Source of the DNA: JAFDVN01 sp964472275
Lineage (GTDB): Bacteria; Acidobacteriota; Holophagae; Holophagales; Holophagaceae
Direction of reading: 5' to 3'
NCBI GenBank assembly: GCA_964472275.1
Contig: CAYYJN010000002.1
Span: forward strand, 27,502 to 91,501
DNA length: 64,000 nt
Made by a program: the position numbers and the translations under genes. The notes under the pieces were generated by a model. The model was not told the DNA's origin, searched no databases, and worked only from the letters and a program-made list of their open reading frames with translations. This document shows positions 1 to 9,142 of the stretch, one piece after another. Position 1 is the first letter of the stretch. Each line of letters begins with the position of its first letter.

Positions 1-529
1 CCGTGCCCGCGTCCAGCTTGGCCCAGATCTCGCCGTTGTTGGCCTGGAGCGTGTCGAGGCCCTGAATCACTTCGCGGGCTTGGAGGCGGCTGGAATCCGT
101 GATGAGCACCAGCTTCACATCATGGAGGCCCCGCGCCCACTTCAGCTTGGCGATGCGATCCACGGCGTCGGCGAATTCCGGCGCGGTCGTGGGCTCGCCA
201 TCGCCGCTGAAGGCGATGTCATTGAGGCGCCGCTGCTCGGGGCGGGCGCTGTCGAAGGGCGCGACCTTGAAGAGCGTGCCGTCCAGCGTGAGGTCCAACA
301 GCGCCGCCATCTCGCGTTCCAATTGATCCAGATCAATGTCCTTGCGCTTGGCGGGCGTGACGCGATCCACCTCGCAGTAGACGCAGTTGAAATTGCAGAC
401 CTTGTCGGGATTGAGATTCACGCCCAGCGACACGCCCTTGCTGCGGCGGGAGATGACCGGGTAGCAGTAGTCGAAATCCGCCCACGCGCGCCGGTGGTCG
501 AGATGGGCTTTGACGAGCTCGTCGCTCAT
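1..529 (-). CDS. Radical SAM protein, 3' end cut by window edge
   Basis: The first ~176 residues of a radical S-adenosylmethionine enzyme. A CxxxCxxC cluster motif (CNFNCVYC, around residues 43-50) binds the 4Fe-4S cluster, and GDGEPT (~residue 100) matches the SAM-contacting GGE-type motif. It reads off the window, so C-terminal auxiliary domains cannot be seen. The ATG overlaps the stop of the upstream thioesterase gene as ATGA, indicating translational coupling in one operon with the thioesterase and acyl-CoA dehydrogenase. The substrate is not recognisable; the N-terminus (YCYPVISRRSKG) is typical of uncharacterised stand-alone radical SAM proteins. Confidence 0.85.
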   Translation of the reverse strand, partial: MSDELVKAHLDHRRAWADFDYCYPVISRRSKGVSLGVNLNPDKVCNFNCVYCEVDRVTPAKRKDIDLDQLEREMAALLDLTLDGTLFKVAPFDSARPEQRRLNDIAFSGDGEPTTAPEFADAVDRIAKLKWARGLHDVKLVLITDSSRLQAREVIQGLDTLQANNGEIWAKLDAGT

Positions 530-969
530 GCTTTCTTCCGGCGCTTCGAGCCTTGCTTCTCATCCAGCCGCGCCTGGGCTTCGGCGCTGGCTTCCTTGAG
601 CATGTCTTCTTTCCAAAGGATGGGCTCGGGCCGCAGGCTGTCATCCACGGCCACCATGACGAAGGAGCCGCTGGTCACATCGCGGCGCGCGTTGCTGACC
701 GGCGCGTAGACCTTCACTTCCAACTGCACGGTGAGGCTCGTGGTGCCGCGCCGGGTGATGGCGCCGTAGAACTCGATGATGTCCCCGGCCCGCACGGGGC
801 TGTGGAATTCCAGCTCCGACACCTTGAGCGTGACGAAGCGGCGGTTGTGGCTGACCAGCGAGGAGGTGATGCCGGCGACCTTGTCCATGCGCGCCATCAT
901 GTCGCCGCCGAAGAGCGCGGCGTTGAGGCCGATGTCCTGATCCAGCACCATCTCGCGGCTGATGAGCAC
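526..969 (-). CDS. Hotdog-fold acyl-CoA thioesterase
   Basis: A 147-residue hotdog-fold thioesterase of the YciA/BFIT type that hydrolyses acyl-CoA to free acid and CoA. The conserved stretch is ALFGGDMMARMDKVAG (~residues 14-29), with the acidic catalytic residue in the GG-D part, followed by the strand region FHSPVRAGDIIEFYG. I chose the GTG at 969 because a GGAGG sits 5 nt upstream and the resulting length is normal; the open frame extends further but runs into the acyl-CoA dehydrogenase gene. The basic C-terminus (KRRKK) is unstructured. It follows the acyl-CoA dehydrogenase by 37 nt, suggesting a shared role in acyl-CoA turnover. Confidence 0.85.
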   Translation of the reverse strand: MLISREMVLDQDIGLNAALFGGDMMARMDKVAGITSSLVSHNRRFVTLKVSELEFHSPVRAGDIIEFYGAITRRGTTSLTVQLEVKVYAPVSNARRDVTSGSFVMVAVDDSLRPEPILWKEDMLKEASAEAQARLDEKQGSKRRKKA

Positions 970-1006
970 GGGCGCCTCCGGGGCCTTCCAGGATAGCGGC
1001 TCGGGA

Positions 1007-2611
1007 TCAGGGTTCGTCGAGCGACAGTCGTCGGGAATCCTCCAGCGCAGACCGGCCCAGGCGGTCCACGCCGTGTTCCGCGAAGCGGCGGACGGCCGCC
1101 GCCGACCGCGCGTCGCCATCTTGAGCCGCCTGCTTGGTAAGCAGGGCCAGTTCCAGGCTCCGGGCGAGGGTCAAGGCGAAGCCCCGGACCGAAGCTTCTT
1201 CCGGCGCGGCCCACCAGGCCTGGAGTTTGACCCAGGCCGCAGTGAGAAGCTGGACCGCCTCAGGGAAGCGTCCATCACCTTCCACTTCAGGCTTCAGGAT
1301 CTCCAGGCCGCCCGCGGCTTGGATCGCCTTCCAGGCTTCCAGCGCGAGCACATTGGTGGTGCCTTCCCAGATGGCGAGCACCTGCACATCCCGCAGCAGG
1401 ACGGGCAGACCCGTGTCCTCGATGTAGCCCGCGCCGCCGAAGGCCTCCAGCAGCTCGCTGACGCCCGCGACCGCCTGCTTGGCCGTGCAGAGCTTGGCGA
1501 GGGGCGTGAGCGCGCGAAGGAGCGCGCCATCCGTCTCGCCGTTCTCCTCGCGGCCTAATTCCCGCGCGACGCGGAACGCGAGCTGGAAAGCGCCTTCAAA
1601 TTCCGCCTGCACGCCCGCGAGCGTGTCGAGGTGCAGGGGCTTTTCGGAGAGCGGCGCGCCGAAGGCCACGCGCTTCCTCGCGAAGTCGCGCGCGAGGTCG
1701 AGACCACGCCGCATCGTGGACACCGCGCAGAGCGCGTTCCAGGTGCGCGTGACGCTCAGCATGGGCGCGATGGCTTTGATGCCGTCCGTGAGCCCAGCGA
1801 CAGGAAAGGCGATCATGCCGTCCAGATCCAGTTCCGCCGTGGGCAGCTTGCGCGTGCCGAGTTTGTCCTTGAGGCGGTTCACGCGGTAGCCGTTGGGCGC
1901 GCCGTCGGGGTCGCGGCATTCGGCATAGAACAACGCGAGCCCTTTGCCGCCGGGCGGATTGCCTTCGGGCCGCGCCAGCATCAGCGCCATCTGGGACGCG
2001 GCCGCGCTGGTAAACCATTTGCGGCCATGGAGCCGCCAGGTGCCGCCATCTCGCCGCGCCATCGTCGTCGTAATGCCCACATCGGAGCCGCCCGTGCTTT
2101 CCGTCATCCACTGGCCGCTGGTCCAAAAGGCAGCGGGATCGCGGCTGATGAGATGCGCCACGGCCTCGGCCTTGGCGCCATGACTTCGTAGCGTCTTCGC
2201 CGCGCCATCCGTCATGGCGAGCGGACAGGAGTAGATGTCGCTGGCGGGATGAAAGAGATGGATGAGCGCGGCTTGGTGGAGTCGCGAAAGCGCGCCGAGC
2301 TTCCGCTCGTAGGCCGTCGCCACGAGGCCCTGCTCCGCCGCGAGGCGCTCGCAGGCCTTCCAGTGTTGCGTCACTTCGATGCGGTCCACCCGCGCGCCCC
2401 AGGGATCGTAGCTCACGAGGCGCGGCTCGTTGAGGCGGTCCTCCGACTGGGAACGGTACAGGTCCAGCATCCGATCGCCGAAGGCATCCAGTTCCGGCGC
2501 GAGGGCACGCAGCGCGTCCTTGGGCAGCGCGGTCGCGAGGAAGTTCCGCAGCACCCGGTCGCCGCGCCAGGGATGGCTGGGCTGGGGACCGGCCTGGATG
2601 AACGGCTCCAT
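1007..2611 (-). CDS. Acyl-CoA dehydrogenase, AidB-like
   Basis: A 534-residue flavoprotein of the acyl-CoA dehydrogenase family, larger than the usual ~380 residues and resembling the AidB/isovaleryl branch. The FAD/substrate loop reads QWMTESTGGSDVG and the C-terminal domain carries GYIEDTGLPVLLRD and IWEGTTNVLALE, the typical flavin-contacting and catalytic-base region. The start at 2611 lies one base after the stop of the VOC gene, implying coupling. AidB-type members have been tied to alkylation stress, others to acyl-CoA oxidation. The thioesterase next door favours acyl-CoA metabolism, but the exact substrate is unknown. Confidence 0.85.
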   Translation of the reverse strand: MEPFIQAGPQPSHPWRGDRVLRNFLATALPKDALRALAPELDAFGDRMLDLYRSQSEDRLNEPRLVSYDPWGARVDRIEVTQHWKACERLAAEQGLVATAYERKLGALSRLHQAALIHLFHPASDIYSCPLAMTDGAAKTLRSHGAKAEAVAHLISRDPAAFWTSGQWMTESTGGSDVGITTTMARRDGGTWRLHGRKWFTSAAASQMALMLARPEGNPPGGKGLALFYAECRDPDGAPNGYRVNRLKDKLGTRKLPTAELDLDGMIAFPVAGLTDGIKAIAPMLSVTRTWNALCAVSTMRRGLDLARDFARKRVAFGAPLSEKPLHLDTLAGVQAEFEGAFQLAFRVARELGREENGETDGALLRALTPLAKLCTAKQAVAGVSELLEAFGGAGYIEDTGLPVLLRDVQVLAIWEGTTNVLALEAWKAIQAAGGLEILKPEVEGDGRFPEAVQLLTAAWVKLQAWWAAPEEASVRGFALTLARSLELALLTKQAAQDGDARSAAAVRRFAEHGVDRLGRSALEDSRRLSLDEP

Positions 2612-2612
2612 G

Positions 2613-3071
2613 TCAGTAGCCCGCGGCCTTGGCCCGGTCCGCCATCTCCTCGGGACTGAGGTCTTCCGTGTGGGTGGAGAGGGTCCATTTGTGGCCGAAG
2701 GGATCCTCCACGGTGCCCGAGCGGTCGCCATAGAACTGATCGGCCAAGGGCCGGATCACCGTCGCCCCGGCCGCGACGGCGCGCGCGAACAGCGCGTCCA
2801 CATCCTCCACATACACGACGAGGCCGATGGGCGTGCCCTTCAGCGTCTTCGGGCTCTGGGCGAGGAAGTCCGGACTTTCGTCCGCCACCATGAAGATCGC
2901 CTTGCCGAGGCGCATCTCCGCGTGGGCGATGCGCCCTTCCGGCGTCGGCATCCGCATCAGCTCCTCCGCGCCGAAGCCCTTCGCGTAGAACTCAAGCGCC
3001 GACGCGCCATCGTGGACGATGAGGTAGGGCGTCACACCCTCGTAGCCTTCAGGGATCGCGCGCACAGCCAT
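2613..3071 (-). CDS. VOC/glyoxalase-like protein (PhnB type)
   Basis: A 152-residue vicinal oxygen chelate protein. It begins MAVRAIPEGYEGVTPYLIV, keeps the two beta-alpha-beta-beta-beta halves, and has the PhnB-like end GDRSGTVEDPFGHKWTLSTHTEDLSPEEM. This subgroup is often annotated as glyoxalase/bleomycin resistance-like, but the catalytic activity is rarely known. The ATG at 3071 is preceded by a GGAG Shine-Dalgarno and by the sucD terminator, so this is probably the first gene of the VOC-acyl-CoA dehydrogenase-thioesterase-radical SAM operon. Confidence 0.85.
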   Translation of the reverse strand: MAVRAIPEGYEGVTPYLIVHDGASALEFYAKGFGAEELMRMPTPEGRIAHAEMRLGKAIFMVADESPDFLAQSPKTLKGTPIGLVVYVEDVDALFARAVAAGATVIRPLADQFYGDRSGTVEDPFGHKWTLSTHTEDLSPEEMADRAKAAGY

Positions 3072-3105
3072 GGGAGCTCCGGATGGGAGTCCACGATACC
3101 CGCCC

Positions 3106-3146
3106 AAAGCAGAAGGGCCGCGAAGATTTCGCGGCCCTTCTGCTTT
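3106..3146 (-). terminator. Rho-independent terminator after sucD
   Basis: A perfect 19-bp inverted repeat (3106-3124 with 3128-3146) and a 3-nt loop, with a GC-rich core and an A-rich/T-rich base. It lies 13 nt beyond the sucD stop on the minus strand and ahead of the VOC gene, so it should separate the two transcription units. The terminal U run is only three bases and is part of the stem. Confidence 0.85.
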
Positions 3147-3158
3147 GCCCTTCGCGGA

Positions 3159-4040
<882 letters not shown>

Positions 4041-4055
4041 GTCAGTTCTCCTTCA

Positions 4056-4089
4056 ATCGGTTTCAGAAAGGCGATCGGTTTCAGAAAGG
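4056..4089. repeat. 18-nt tandem duplication spanning a stop codon
   Basis: A 16-base block is repeated exactly at 4056-4071 and 4074-4089 with an 18-nt period. On the minus strand the upstream copy holds the last codons and TGA of the small membrane-protein gene; the second copy repeats the stop and its 3' flank. It looks like a simple slippage duplication in the gap before sucD. Confidence 0.8.
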
Positions 4090-4503
4090 TTGAGCGTCAT
4101 CCCGGAAGCCGTCCCAATCCTTGGGTTCGTCCTTGGACGCGGGCTTCGCCGGGGCCTTTTTCGGAAGGCCCTTGAGCGCGCGCAGCTCGGCGAGGAAGCG
4201 GCGCTTGGTGGCGTCCAGCTCCAGGTTCTTCTTGTAGAGGCGCAGGATCAGGAAGATCACGAGTGCGAGGTTCAGCACGGCGCCGAACCACATGAGGCCG
4301 GGCGCGTGAAAGAGCGTGTGCTCCCAGGCGCGAGGCCCGACCATCCACACGAAGAGCCACATCATGGGCAGCAGGCCGACCATGACGAAGAAGAATCCCC
4401 AGCCGATGCGCCAGGCGCCGGCGTGCATGGCCTCCTGGTACTCGGCGAACTTCGCCGCGTACTCGGCCCGCTTGGGATCTTCTTTCAGGTCATGGGGCTC
4501 CAT
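4081..4503 (-). CDS. Small two-helix membrane protein between sucC and sucD
   Basis: A 140-residue protein of unknown family. The N-terminal ~30 residues are charged, followed by two strongly hydrophobic segments (~33-53, FFFVMVGLLPMMWLFVW, and ~68-88, MWFGAVLNLALVIFLIL), then a basic coiled region and a Lys/Ala/Pro-rich acidic tail. It starts 5 nt after the sucC stop and ends 40 nt before sucD, so it is very likely co-transcribed with both. Placement suggests a membrane partner or a passenger of the succinyl-CoA ligase operon; nothing in the sequence shows a catalytic role. Confidence 0.7.
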   Translation of the reverse strand: MEPHDLKEDPKRAEYAAKFAEYQEAMHAGAWRIGWGFFFVMVGLLPMMWLFVWMVGPRAWEHTLFHAPGLMWFGAVLNLALVIFLILRLYKKNLELDATKRRFLAELRALKGLPKKAPAKPASKDEPKDWDGFRDDAQPF

Positions 4504-4508
4504 GCGGC

Positions 4509-5666
4509 CTACTTCACCGAAGCCACGACCTTTTCGGCCGCGTCCTTCAGGTCGTTGCCGACGATGAGGTTGTAGCCGCTCTCGGCGAGGATCTTCTTGC
4601 CCTCTTCCACATTGGTCCCTTCGAGGCGGACGACGACGGGCACCTGGATGCCGATCTCCTTCGCGGCCTTCACGATGCCGTTGGCGACGATGTCGCAGCG
4701 CATGATGCCACCGAAGATGTTCACGAGGACGGCCTTCACTTCCTTGTCGCCCAGGATGATGCGGAAGGCGTTCTTCACGGCCTCTTCCGTCGCGCCGCCG
4801 CCCACATCCAGGAAGTTCGCGGGCGAGCCGCCGTGGTACTTGATGATGTCCATGGTGCCCATGGCCAGGCCCGCGCCGTTCACCATGCAGCCGATGTTGC
4901 CGTCCAGCTTGATGAAGTTGAGGTTGAACTTGGAGGCCTCGACTTCCTCGGGCGCCTCTTCGTTCAGATCGCGGTAGGCGAGCACATCGGGGTGGCGGAA
5001 GAGCGCGTTGTCATCGAAGCCGATCTTGGCGTCCAGCGCGATCACATCGCCCTGCTTGGTGATGACGAGGGGATTGATCTCCACCATCGCGCAGTCCTTC
5101 TCCACGAAGAGGCGGAAGAGGTTCTGCAGGAAGGCCACGCCCTTCTTGAACGCGTCGCCCGAGAGGCCCAACGCGAAGGCCACCTGGCGGGCCTGGAAGC
5201 CCGCGAGGCCGATGGCGGGATCAATGCTGACCTTCACGATCTTCTCAGGCGTCTTCTCGGCGACTTCCTCGATCTCCATGCCGCCTTCGGTGGAAGCCAT
5301 GATGGTGACGCGCGAGCTGCCGCGGTCCACGAGGAAGGCCAGGTAGAGCTCCTTCTCGATGTCCACGGGATTGCTGATGAAGACCGTGTGGACCTTGCGG
5401 CCCTCGGGGCCGGTCTGGTGCGTCACGAGGGTCATGCCGAGCATCTTCTTGAAGAGCTCCGCCGCATCCTCGGGATTCTTAGCGAACTTGACGCCGCCGC
5501 CCTTGCCGCGCCCACCCGCGTGGATCTGGGCCTTCACGACGGACTGGCCGCCGAATTCCTTGGTGATCTGGCGGGCGTCCTCCGCGTCCACCGCGACGCG
5601 GCCGTCCGGCGTGGCGACCTTGTACTGCCGGAGCAGTTCCTTGGCTTGGTACTCATGGATGTTCAT
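4509..5666 (-). CDS. sucC: Succinyl-CoA ligase, beta subunit
   Basis: A 385-residue ADP/GDP-forming beta subunit. It starts MNIHEYQAKELL (family-typical; preceded by GGAG), has the ATP-grasp region with GGRGKGGGVK and CAMVEINPLV, and the C-terminal ligase domain with NFLDVGGGA and NIFGGIMRCD. Works with SucD in the TCA cycle. The open frame extends 28 codons further upstream, but the family start and ribosome binding site place the ATG at 5666. First gene of the sucC-membrane protein-sucD unit. Confidence 0.97.
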   Translation of the reverse strand: MNIHEYQAKELLRQYKVATPDGRVAVDAEDARQITKEFGGQSVVKAQIHAGGRGKGGGVKFAKNPEDAAELFKKMLGMTLVTHQTGPEGRKVHTVFISNPVDIEKELYLAFLVDRGSSRVTIMASTEGGMEIEEVAEKTPEKIVKVSIDPAIGLAGFQARQVAFALGLSGDAFKKGVAFLQNLFRLFVEKDCAMVEINPLVITKQGDVIALDAKIGFDDNALFRHPDVLAYRDLNEEAPEEVEASKFNLNFIKLDGNIGCMVNGAGLAMGTMDIIKYHGGSPANFLDVGGGATEEAVKNAFRIILGDKEVKAVLVNIFGGIMRCDIVANGIVKAAKEIGIQVPVVVRLEGTNVEEGKKILAESGYNLIVGNDLKDAAEKVVASVK

Positions 5667-5805
5667 GCGGTCTCCGGATGACGCTTGGGCCGGTTCCGGG
5701 CCCGCAGCACCCTCCAGTCTACCGACGAGAGGCTTTGGACCGAAGCTCAAGGATCAACCGCGGGATGCCGTGGAAGGGTATGCTGAGGTTTTCCAAGACA
5801 CGCAT

Positions 5806-7359
5806 ATGGCCCAACTCGACCGATTCCTCGTCCATATTTTCGCCAGGAACGCCAAGCGCCTCCTCCTGGCGCCGGGGCAGCCCCCGGTCTTGGAGCTGCC
5901 CGATGGGCAGAGGCTCAACCTCATCCCCACGCCCATGACCACGGTGATGGTCGAGGCCTTGGCGGGCGAGGTCATGGGGCCGGATGAGAAGGGCAACTGG
6001 GCGACGGTCTCGGTGCTGGACTGGGCCTACATGCTGGATGGGAAGCCCCTCGCTCTGAAGCTTCAGCGAGTGCCCGCCGGAGTCAGCCTCGAAGCCGTTC
6101 CTCAGGCGGGCACAGCTCCCGCAGCACCGCCCCCCGCCGCGCCTCGCATTGAACTGGGAACCCCCACTCCTCCGGCATCTACTGCCCCGGCCTCGGCCTC
6201 CAACCCCGCTGCGAGTCCGGCCCCCCGCATCGAGCTCTCTGGCGCGGGCGGCGGCAGTCTCGCCGAGCGGCTTTTCAAGACGCTGCTCGCCCGCAAGGGC
6301 TCCGACTTGCACCTCACCTCCCATCAGGCCCCGCTCGCCCGCATCTCCGGCGACATGGAAGAACTGACCGAGTTCGGCGTCATGGGGCCCTCCCAGATGG
6401 AAGACCTCATGCGCAGCCTCGCCAACGGCGACACCTGGCGTCACTTCGAGGAGAAGCACGACGCCGACTTCGCCTACCCGTTCGAGGCTGGCGGCTGCCG
6501 CCTCCGCATCAACTTCTTCATGGACCGCGTCGGGCCGGGCCTCGTGGCCCGGGTCATCCCCAACGAGATCCCCGATCCGGACGCCCTCGGCATCCCCGAG
6601 CCGGTGCGCCGCCTCGCCATGCTCCCGAAGGGCCTCGTGCTCGTCACCGGGCCCACGGGCAGCGGCAAGTCCACGACCCTGGCCGCGATCATTGATCTCG
6701 CGAACCGCCAGCGCAAGGATCACATCATCACCATCGAGGACCCCATCGAGTTCGTGCATCCCCGCAAGCGCTGCCTGGTGAACCAGCGGGAGGTCGGAAC
6801 CCACACGGAAGGCTTCAAGTCCGGCCTCCGCGCCGCCCTGCGCGAAGATCCCGACATCGTGCTCGTGGGAGAGATGCGCGACTTGGAGACCATCAGCATC
6901 GCGCTGGAGACGGCGCTGACGGGCCACCTCGTCTTCGGCACCCTGCACACCAACAACGCCATCGGCACCATTGACCGCATCGTGGATCAGTTCCCCGCGG
7001 ACCGGCAGCAGCAGATCCGCGTGATGCTTTCGGACGCGCTCAAATGCGTCGTGAGCCAGATCCTCCTCAAGAAGATCGGAGGTGGGCGCGTGGCCGCGCT
7101 GGAGACGCTCTTCATCGGGCCGGCCATCGCAAACCTCATCCGCGAGGCGAAGACGCCCCAGATCGTCTCCCAGATGCAGACCGGCAAGGCCTACGGCCAG
7201 CGCTTGATGAACGACGCGCTGGTGGATCTCATCGCCGCCCGCAAGGTGGACCCGCTGGAAGGCTACTTGAAGTGCCCCGACAAGGAGACCTTCATCCAGG
7301 CCTGCAAGCGCAACGGCATCGCCTTCGACCTTCGCGCCGCCGGCGAGACGGACCTGTAA
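5806..7359 (+). CDS. PilT-like twitching ATPase with N-terminal extension
   Basis: A 517-residue type IV pilus retraction ATPase, about 150 residues longer than classic PilT. Residues 1-~95 form an extra folded region, then a Pro/Ala-rich linker (~100-145), then the PilT core. Core motifs: Walker A GPTGSGKST (282-290), Asp box ITIEDPIEF, Walker B DPDIVLVGEM, His box GHLVFGTLHTNN. The core lacks the zinc tetracysteine of PilB extension ATPases, supporting the PilT/PilU side. The ATG at 5806 is chosen because the longer open frame runs back through sucC antisense. No other pilus genes lie nearby. Confidence 0.9.
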   Translation: MAQLDRFLVHIFARNAKRLLLAPGQPPVLELPDGQRLNLIPTPMTTVMVEALAGEVMGPDEKGNWATVSVLDWAYMLDGKPLALKLQRVPAGVSLEAVPQAGTAPAAPPPAAPRIELGTPTPPASTAPASASNPAASPAPRIELSGAGGGSLAERLFKTLLARKGSDLHLTSHQAPLARISGDMEELTEFGVMGPSQMEDLMRSLANGDTWRHFEEKHDADFAYPFEAGGCRLRINFFMDRVGPGLVARVIPNEIPDPDALGIPEPVRRLAMLPKGLVLVTGPTGSGKSTTLAAIIDLANRQRKDHIITIEDPIEFVHPRKRCLVNQREVGTHTEGFKSGLRAALREDPDIVLVGEMRDLETISIALETALTGHLVFGTLHTNNAIGTIDRIVDQFPADRQQQIRVMLSDALKCVVSQILLKKIGGGRVAALETLFIGPAIANLIREAKTPQIVSQMQTGKAYGQRLMNDALVDLIAARKVDPLEGYLKCPDKETFIQACKRNGIAFDLRAAGETDL

Positions 7360-7375
7360 ATTTAGGGGCGTCTGG

Positions 7376-7468
7376 CTTCAGGCATCCGGCGTCGGGCCTA
7401 TATGCATTGAGAGATGACGATCCCCAGCCGTTCGGCTCGCATGAAGGCCTGACGCCTGACGCCTGAAA
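7376..7468. repeat. Word-array hairpin, CGTCAGG family
   Basis: Convergent junction of the PilT-like and polyprenyl synthase genes. Left arm 7376-7398 and right arm 7446-7468 pair over 23 positions with about 19 matches, around a 47-nt loop. The right arm is an iteration of GACGCCT. The same word recurs at 8490-8600 and 35462-35559. It may serve as a bidirectional terminator. Confidence 0.75.
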
Positions 7469-7470
7469 AG

Positions 7471-8466
7471 CTACTTGCTCCGCTCCAGCAGGGCTGCGGG
7501 GATCTCGTGCAACAGCGCCTTGGTGCCCTTCTCGCCATCGAGCCTGTCCAGGATGGCCGTGGCGGAGGACGAGGCCTTGCGGGCCAGTTCGCGGGTCTCG
7601 GCCAGCGCGTCGTGCGCCTGGAGCAACCGTTTTAGCGCGGCCTCATCCTCGGCGGGGATGGGCACTTCTTCGCCCCGGTCCCAGATGCGGCGGACGATGG
7701 CGCGGGTCTCCTCCGGCGCCTTCTCCAGCAAGGTGAGCATGGGCAGGGTGAGCTTGCCTTCGCGCAGGTCACTGAAAGCGGGCTTGCCGAGCTGCTCGCT
7801 GGTGGCGGTGTAATCCAGCAGATCGTCCACGAGCTGGAAGGCGCGGCCGATCTCCAGGCCGTAGCGGCGCATGGCCCCGCAATCCGCTTCCGAGCGCGCG
7901 CCCAGCACGGCGCCGGCCTCGGTGCAGCCGCCGAACAGCAGCGCGGTCTTGCGTTCTTGGATGTCGAAGTAGTCCTTGCGGCTCGTGTCCAGCTTGAAGA
8001 GCACATCGTTCTGGATGAGCTCGCCCTCGATCATCCGCGTGGTCACCTCGGAGAGGATCTCCATGAGGCGCCAGGAGCGGCCCTGGATGGCGCTGGACAT
8101 GGCGTGGATGTAGAGCAGGTCGCCGAAGAGCACCGTCAGCGTGTTGCCCCAGAGGCGGTTCAGCGTGGGCTTGCCGCGGCGCAACTGGGCGTGGTCAATG
8201 ACATCGTCATGCACGAGCGTCGCCGTGTGGATCAGCTCGAAGACCGCGCCGAAGCGGATGTCCGCGTCGCCCTGCGCGCCGCTGAAACGGCTCGCCAGCA
8301 GCACCAGCGCGGGCCTGAGCCGCTTGCCCTGCCCTTCGCGGATGTGGGCCGCGAGCTTCTCCACCACCGCCACATCGCTCTGGAGCAGGCGCTGCAGCTC
8401 CGCCTCCACGCCCGCGAGCTTGGGCTGGATGGAGAGGAAGTATCGGGCGAGGTCGAGGCGGCGCAT
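7471..8466 (-). CDS. Polyprenyl (octaprenyl-type) diphosphate synthase
   Basis: A 331-residue trans-prenyltransferase that condenses isopentenyl diphosphate onto allylic diphosphates to make a long polyprenyl chain for quinone or carrier lipid. First Asp-rich motif LVHDDVID (residues ~85-92) and second motif LVDDLLD are present, with GKRLRPALVLL binding the substrate phosphates. The residue before the first motif and the overall length fit a long-chain IspB/HepT-type synthase rather than farnesyl synthase. Chain length is inference. Flanked on both sides by word-array hairpins. Confidence 0.9.
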   Translation of the reverse strand: MRRLDLARYFLSIQPKLAGVEAELQRLLQSDVAVVEKLAAHIREGQGKRLRPALVLLASRFSGAQGDADIRFGAVFELIHTATLVHDDVIDHAQLRRGKPTLNRLWGNTLTVLFGDLLYIHAMSSAIQGRSWRLMEILSEVTTRMIEGELIQNDVLFKLDTSRKDYFDIQERKTALLFGGCTEAGAVLGARSEADCGAMRRYGLEIGRAFQLVDDLLDYTATSEQLGKPAFSDLREGKLTLPMLTLLEKAPEETRAIVRRIWDRGEEVPIPAEDEAALKRLLQAHDALAETRELARKASSSATAILDRLDGEKGTKALLHEIPAALLERSK

Positions 8467-8489
8467 CAGGCTCCAGGCTGGCTGATTCC

Positions 8490-8600
8490 GGCGTCGGGCG
8501 TCGGGCGTCGGGCGTCGGGCCTCCCTGCGCGGCTTGATGCCCTGGGCGCGCGACCCGGCATGCGAACAGGCCTGACGCCTGACGCCTGACGCCTGACGCC
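8490..8600. repeat. Word-array hairpin, four homogenised 7-nt units per arm
   Basis: Left arm (from 8490) is four units of CGTCGGG; the right arm (8568-8600) is four units of CGCCTGA. The two arms pair over 33 positions, failing Watson-Crick pairing only at the same G versus A position in each of the four units. Each arm is internally uniform. It lies between yajQ and the polyprenyl synthase gene, both on the minus strand. Confidence 0.85.
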
Positions 8601-8610
8601 CATCACTACC

Positions 8611-9114
8611 TCAGCCACGGTAGTTGGTGAACTGCAGATCAATCGCCAGCTTCTCCTGCTCTTTCTTGAACAGGGCGATGGCCTCCTGGAGCTGGTCCTT
8701 GTCCTTGCCGCTGACGCGGAGCTGGTCGCCCTGGATGGAGGCCTGGGCCTTCAGCTTGTGGTCCTTGAGCAGCGCCACGAGCTTCTTCGCCTTTTCGACG
8801 GAGATGCCCTGGTTGATCTTCACTTCCTGGCGGACGGTGCCCTTGTTGGCCGCCTCCAGCTTGCCGAACTCCATGGCGAGGATGCTGACGCCGCGCTTGT
8901 GGAGCTTGGACTGGAGCACATCCACCACGGCCTTCAGCTTCGTCTCGTCATCGGCGTGGAGGGTCAGCTTGTCGGCCCCCTGAAGCTCGATCTTGGCGAT
9001 GCTGCCCTTGAAGTCGTAGCGCTGGCCGATCTCCTTCATGGCCTGGTCCACGGCGTTCTTCACCTCCGCCATGTCCACCTTGGAGACCACATCGAAGCTG
9101 CACTCGCTGGCCAT
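8611..9114 (-). CDS. YajQ family cyclic-di-GMP/nucleotide-binding protein
   Basis: A 167-residue YajQ (UPF0234) protein made of two ferredoxin-like folds. It starts MASECSFDVVSKVDMAEVKNA and ends AIDLQFTNYRG, both characteristic. Xanthomonas homologues bind c-di-GMP and act with a transcription factor, but most members are uncharacterised. Length is exactly as expected. Likely a single-gene unit, followed by a word-array hairpin. Confidence 0.95.
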   Translation of the reverse strand: MASECSFDVVSKVDMAEVKNAVDQAMKEIGQRYDFKGSIAKIELQGADKLTLHADDETKLKAVVDVLQSKLHKRGVSILAMEFGKLEAANKGTVRQEVKINQGISVEKAKKLVALLKDHKLKAQASIQGDQLRVSGKDKDQLQEAIALFKKEQEKLAIDLQFTNYRG

Positions 9115-9142
9115 TCTGGCTCCTGTCGCAAGAGCTTCCAGC

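Noticed and set aside
8490..8600. Possible CRISPR array
   Set aside because: Units are 7 nt, contiguous and arranged as an inverted pair; there are no spacers and no cas genes.
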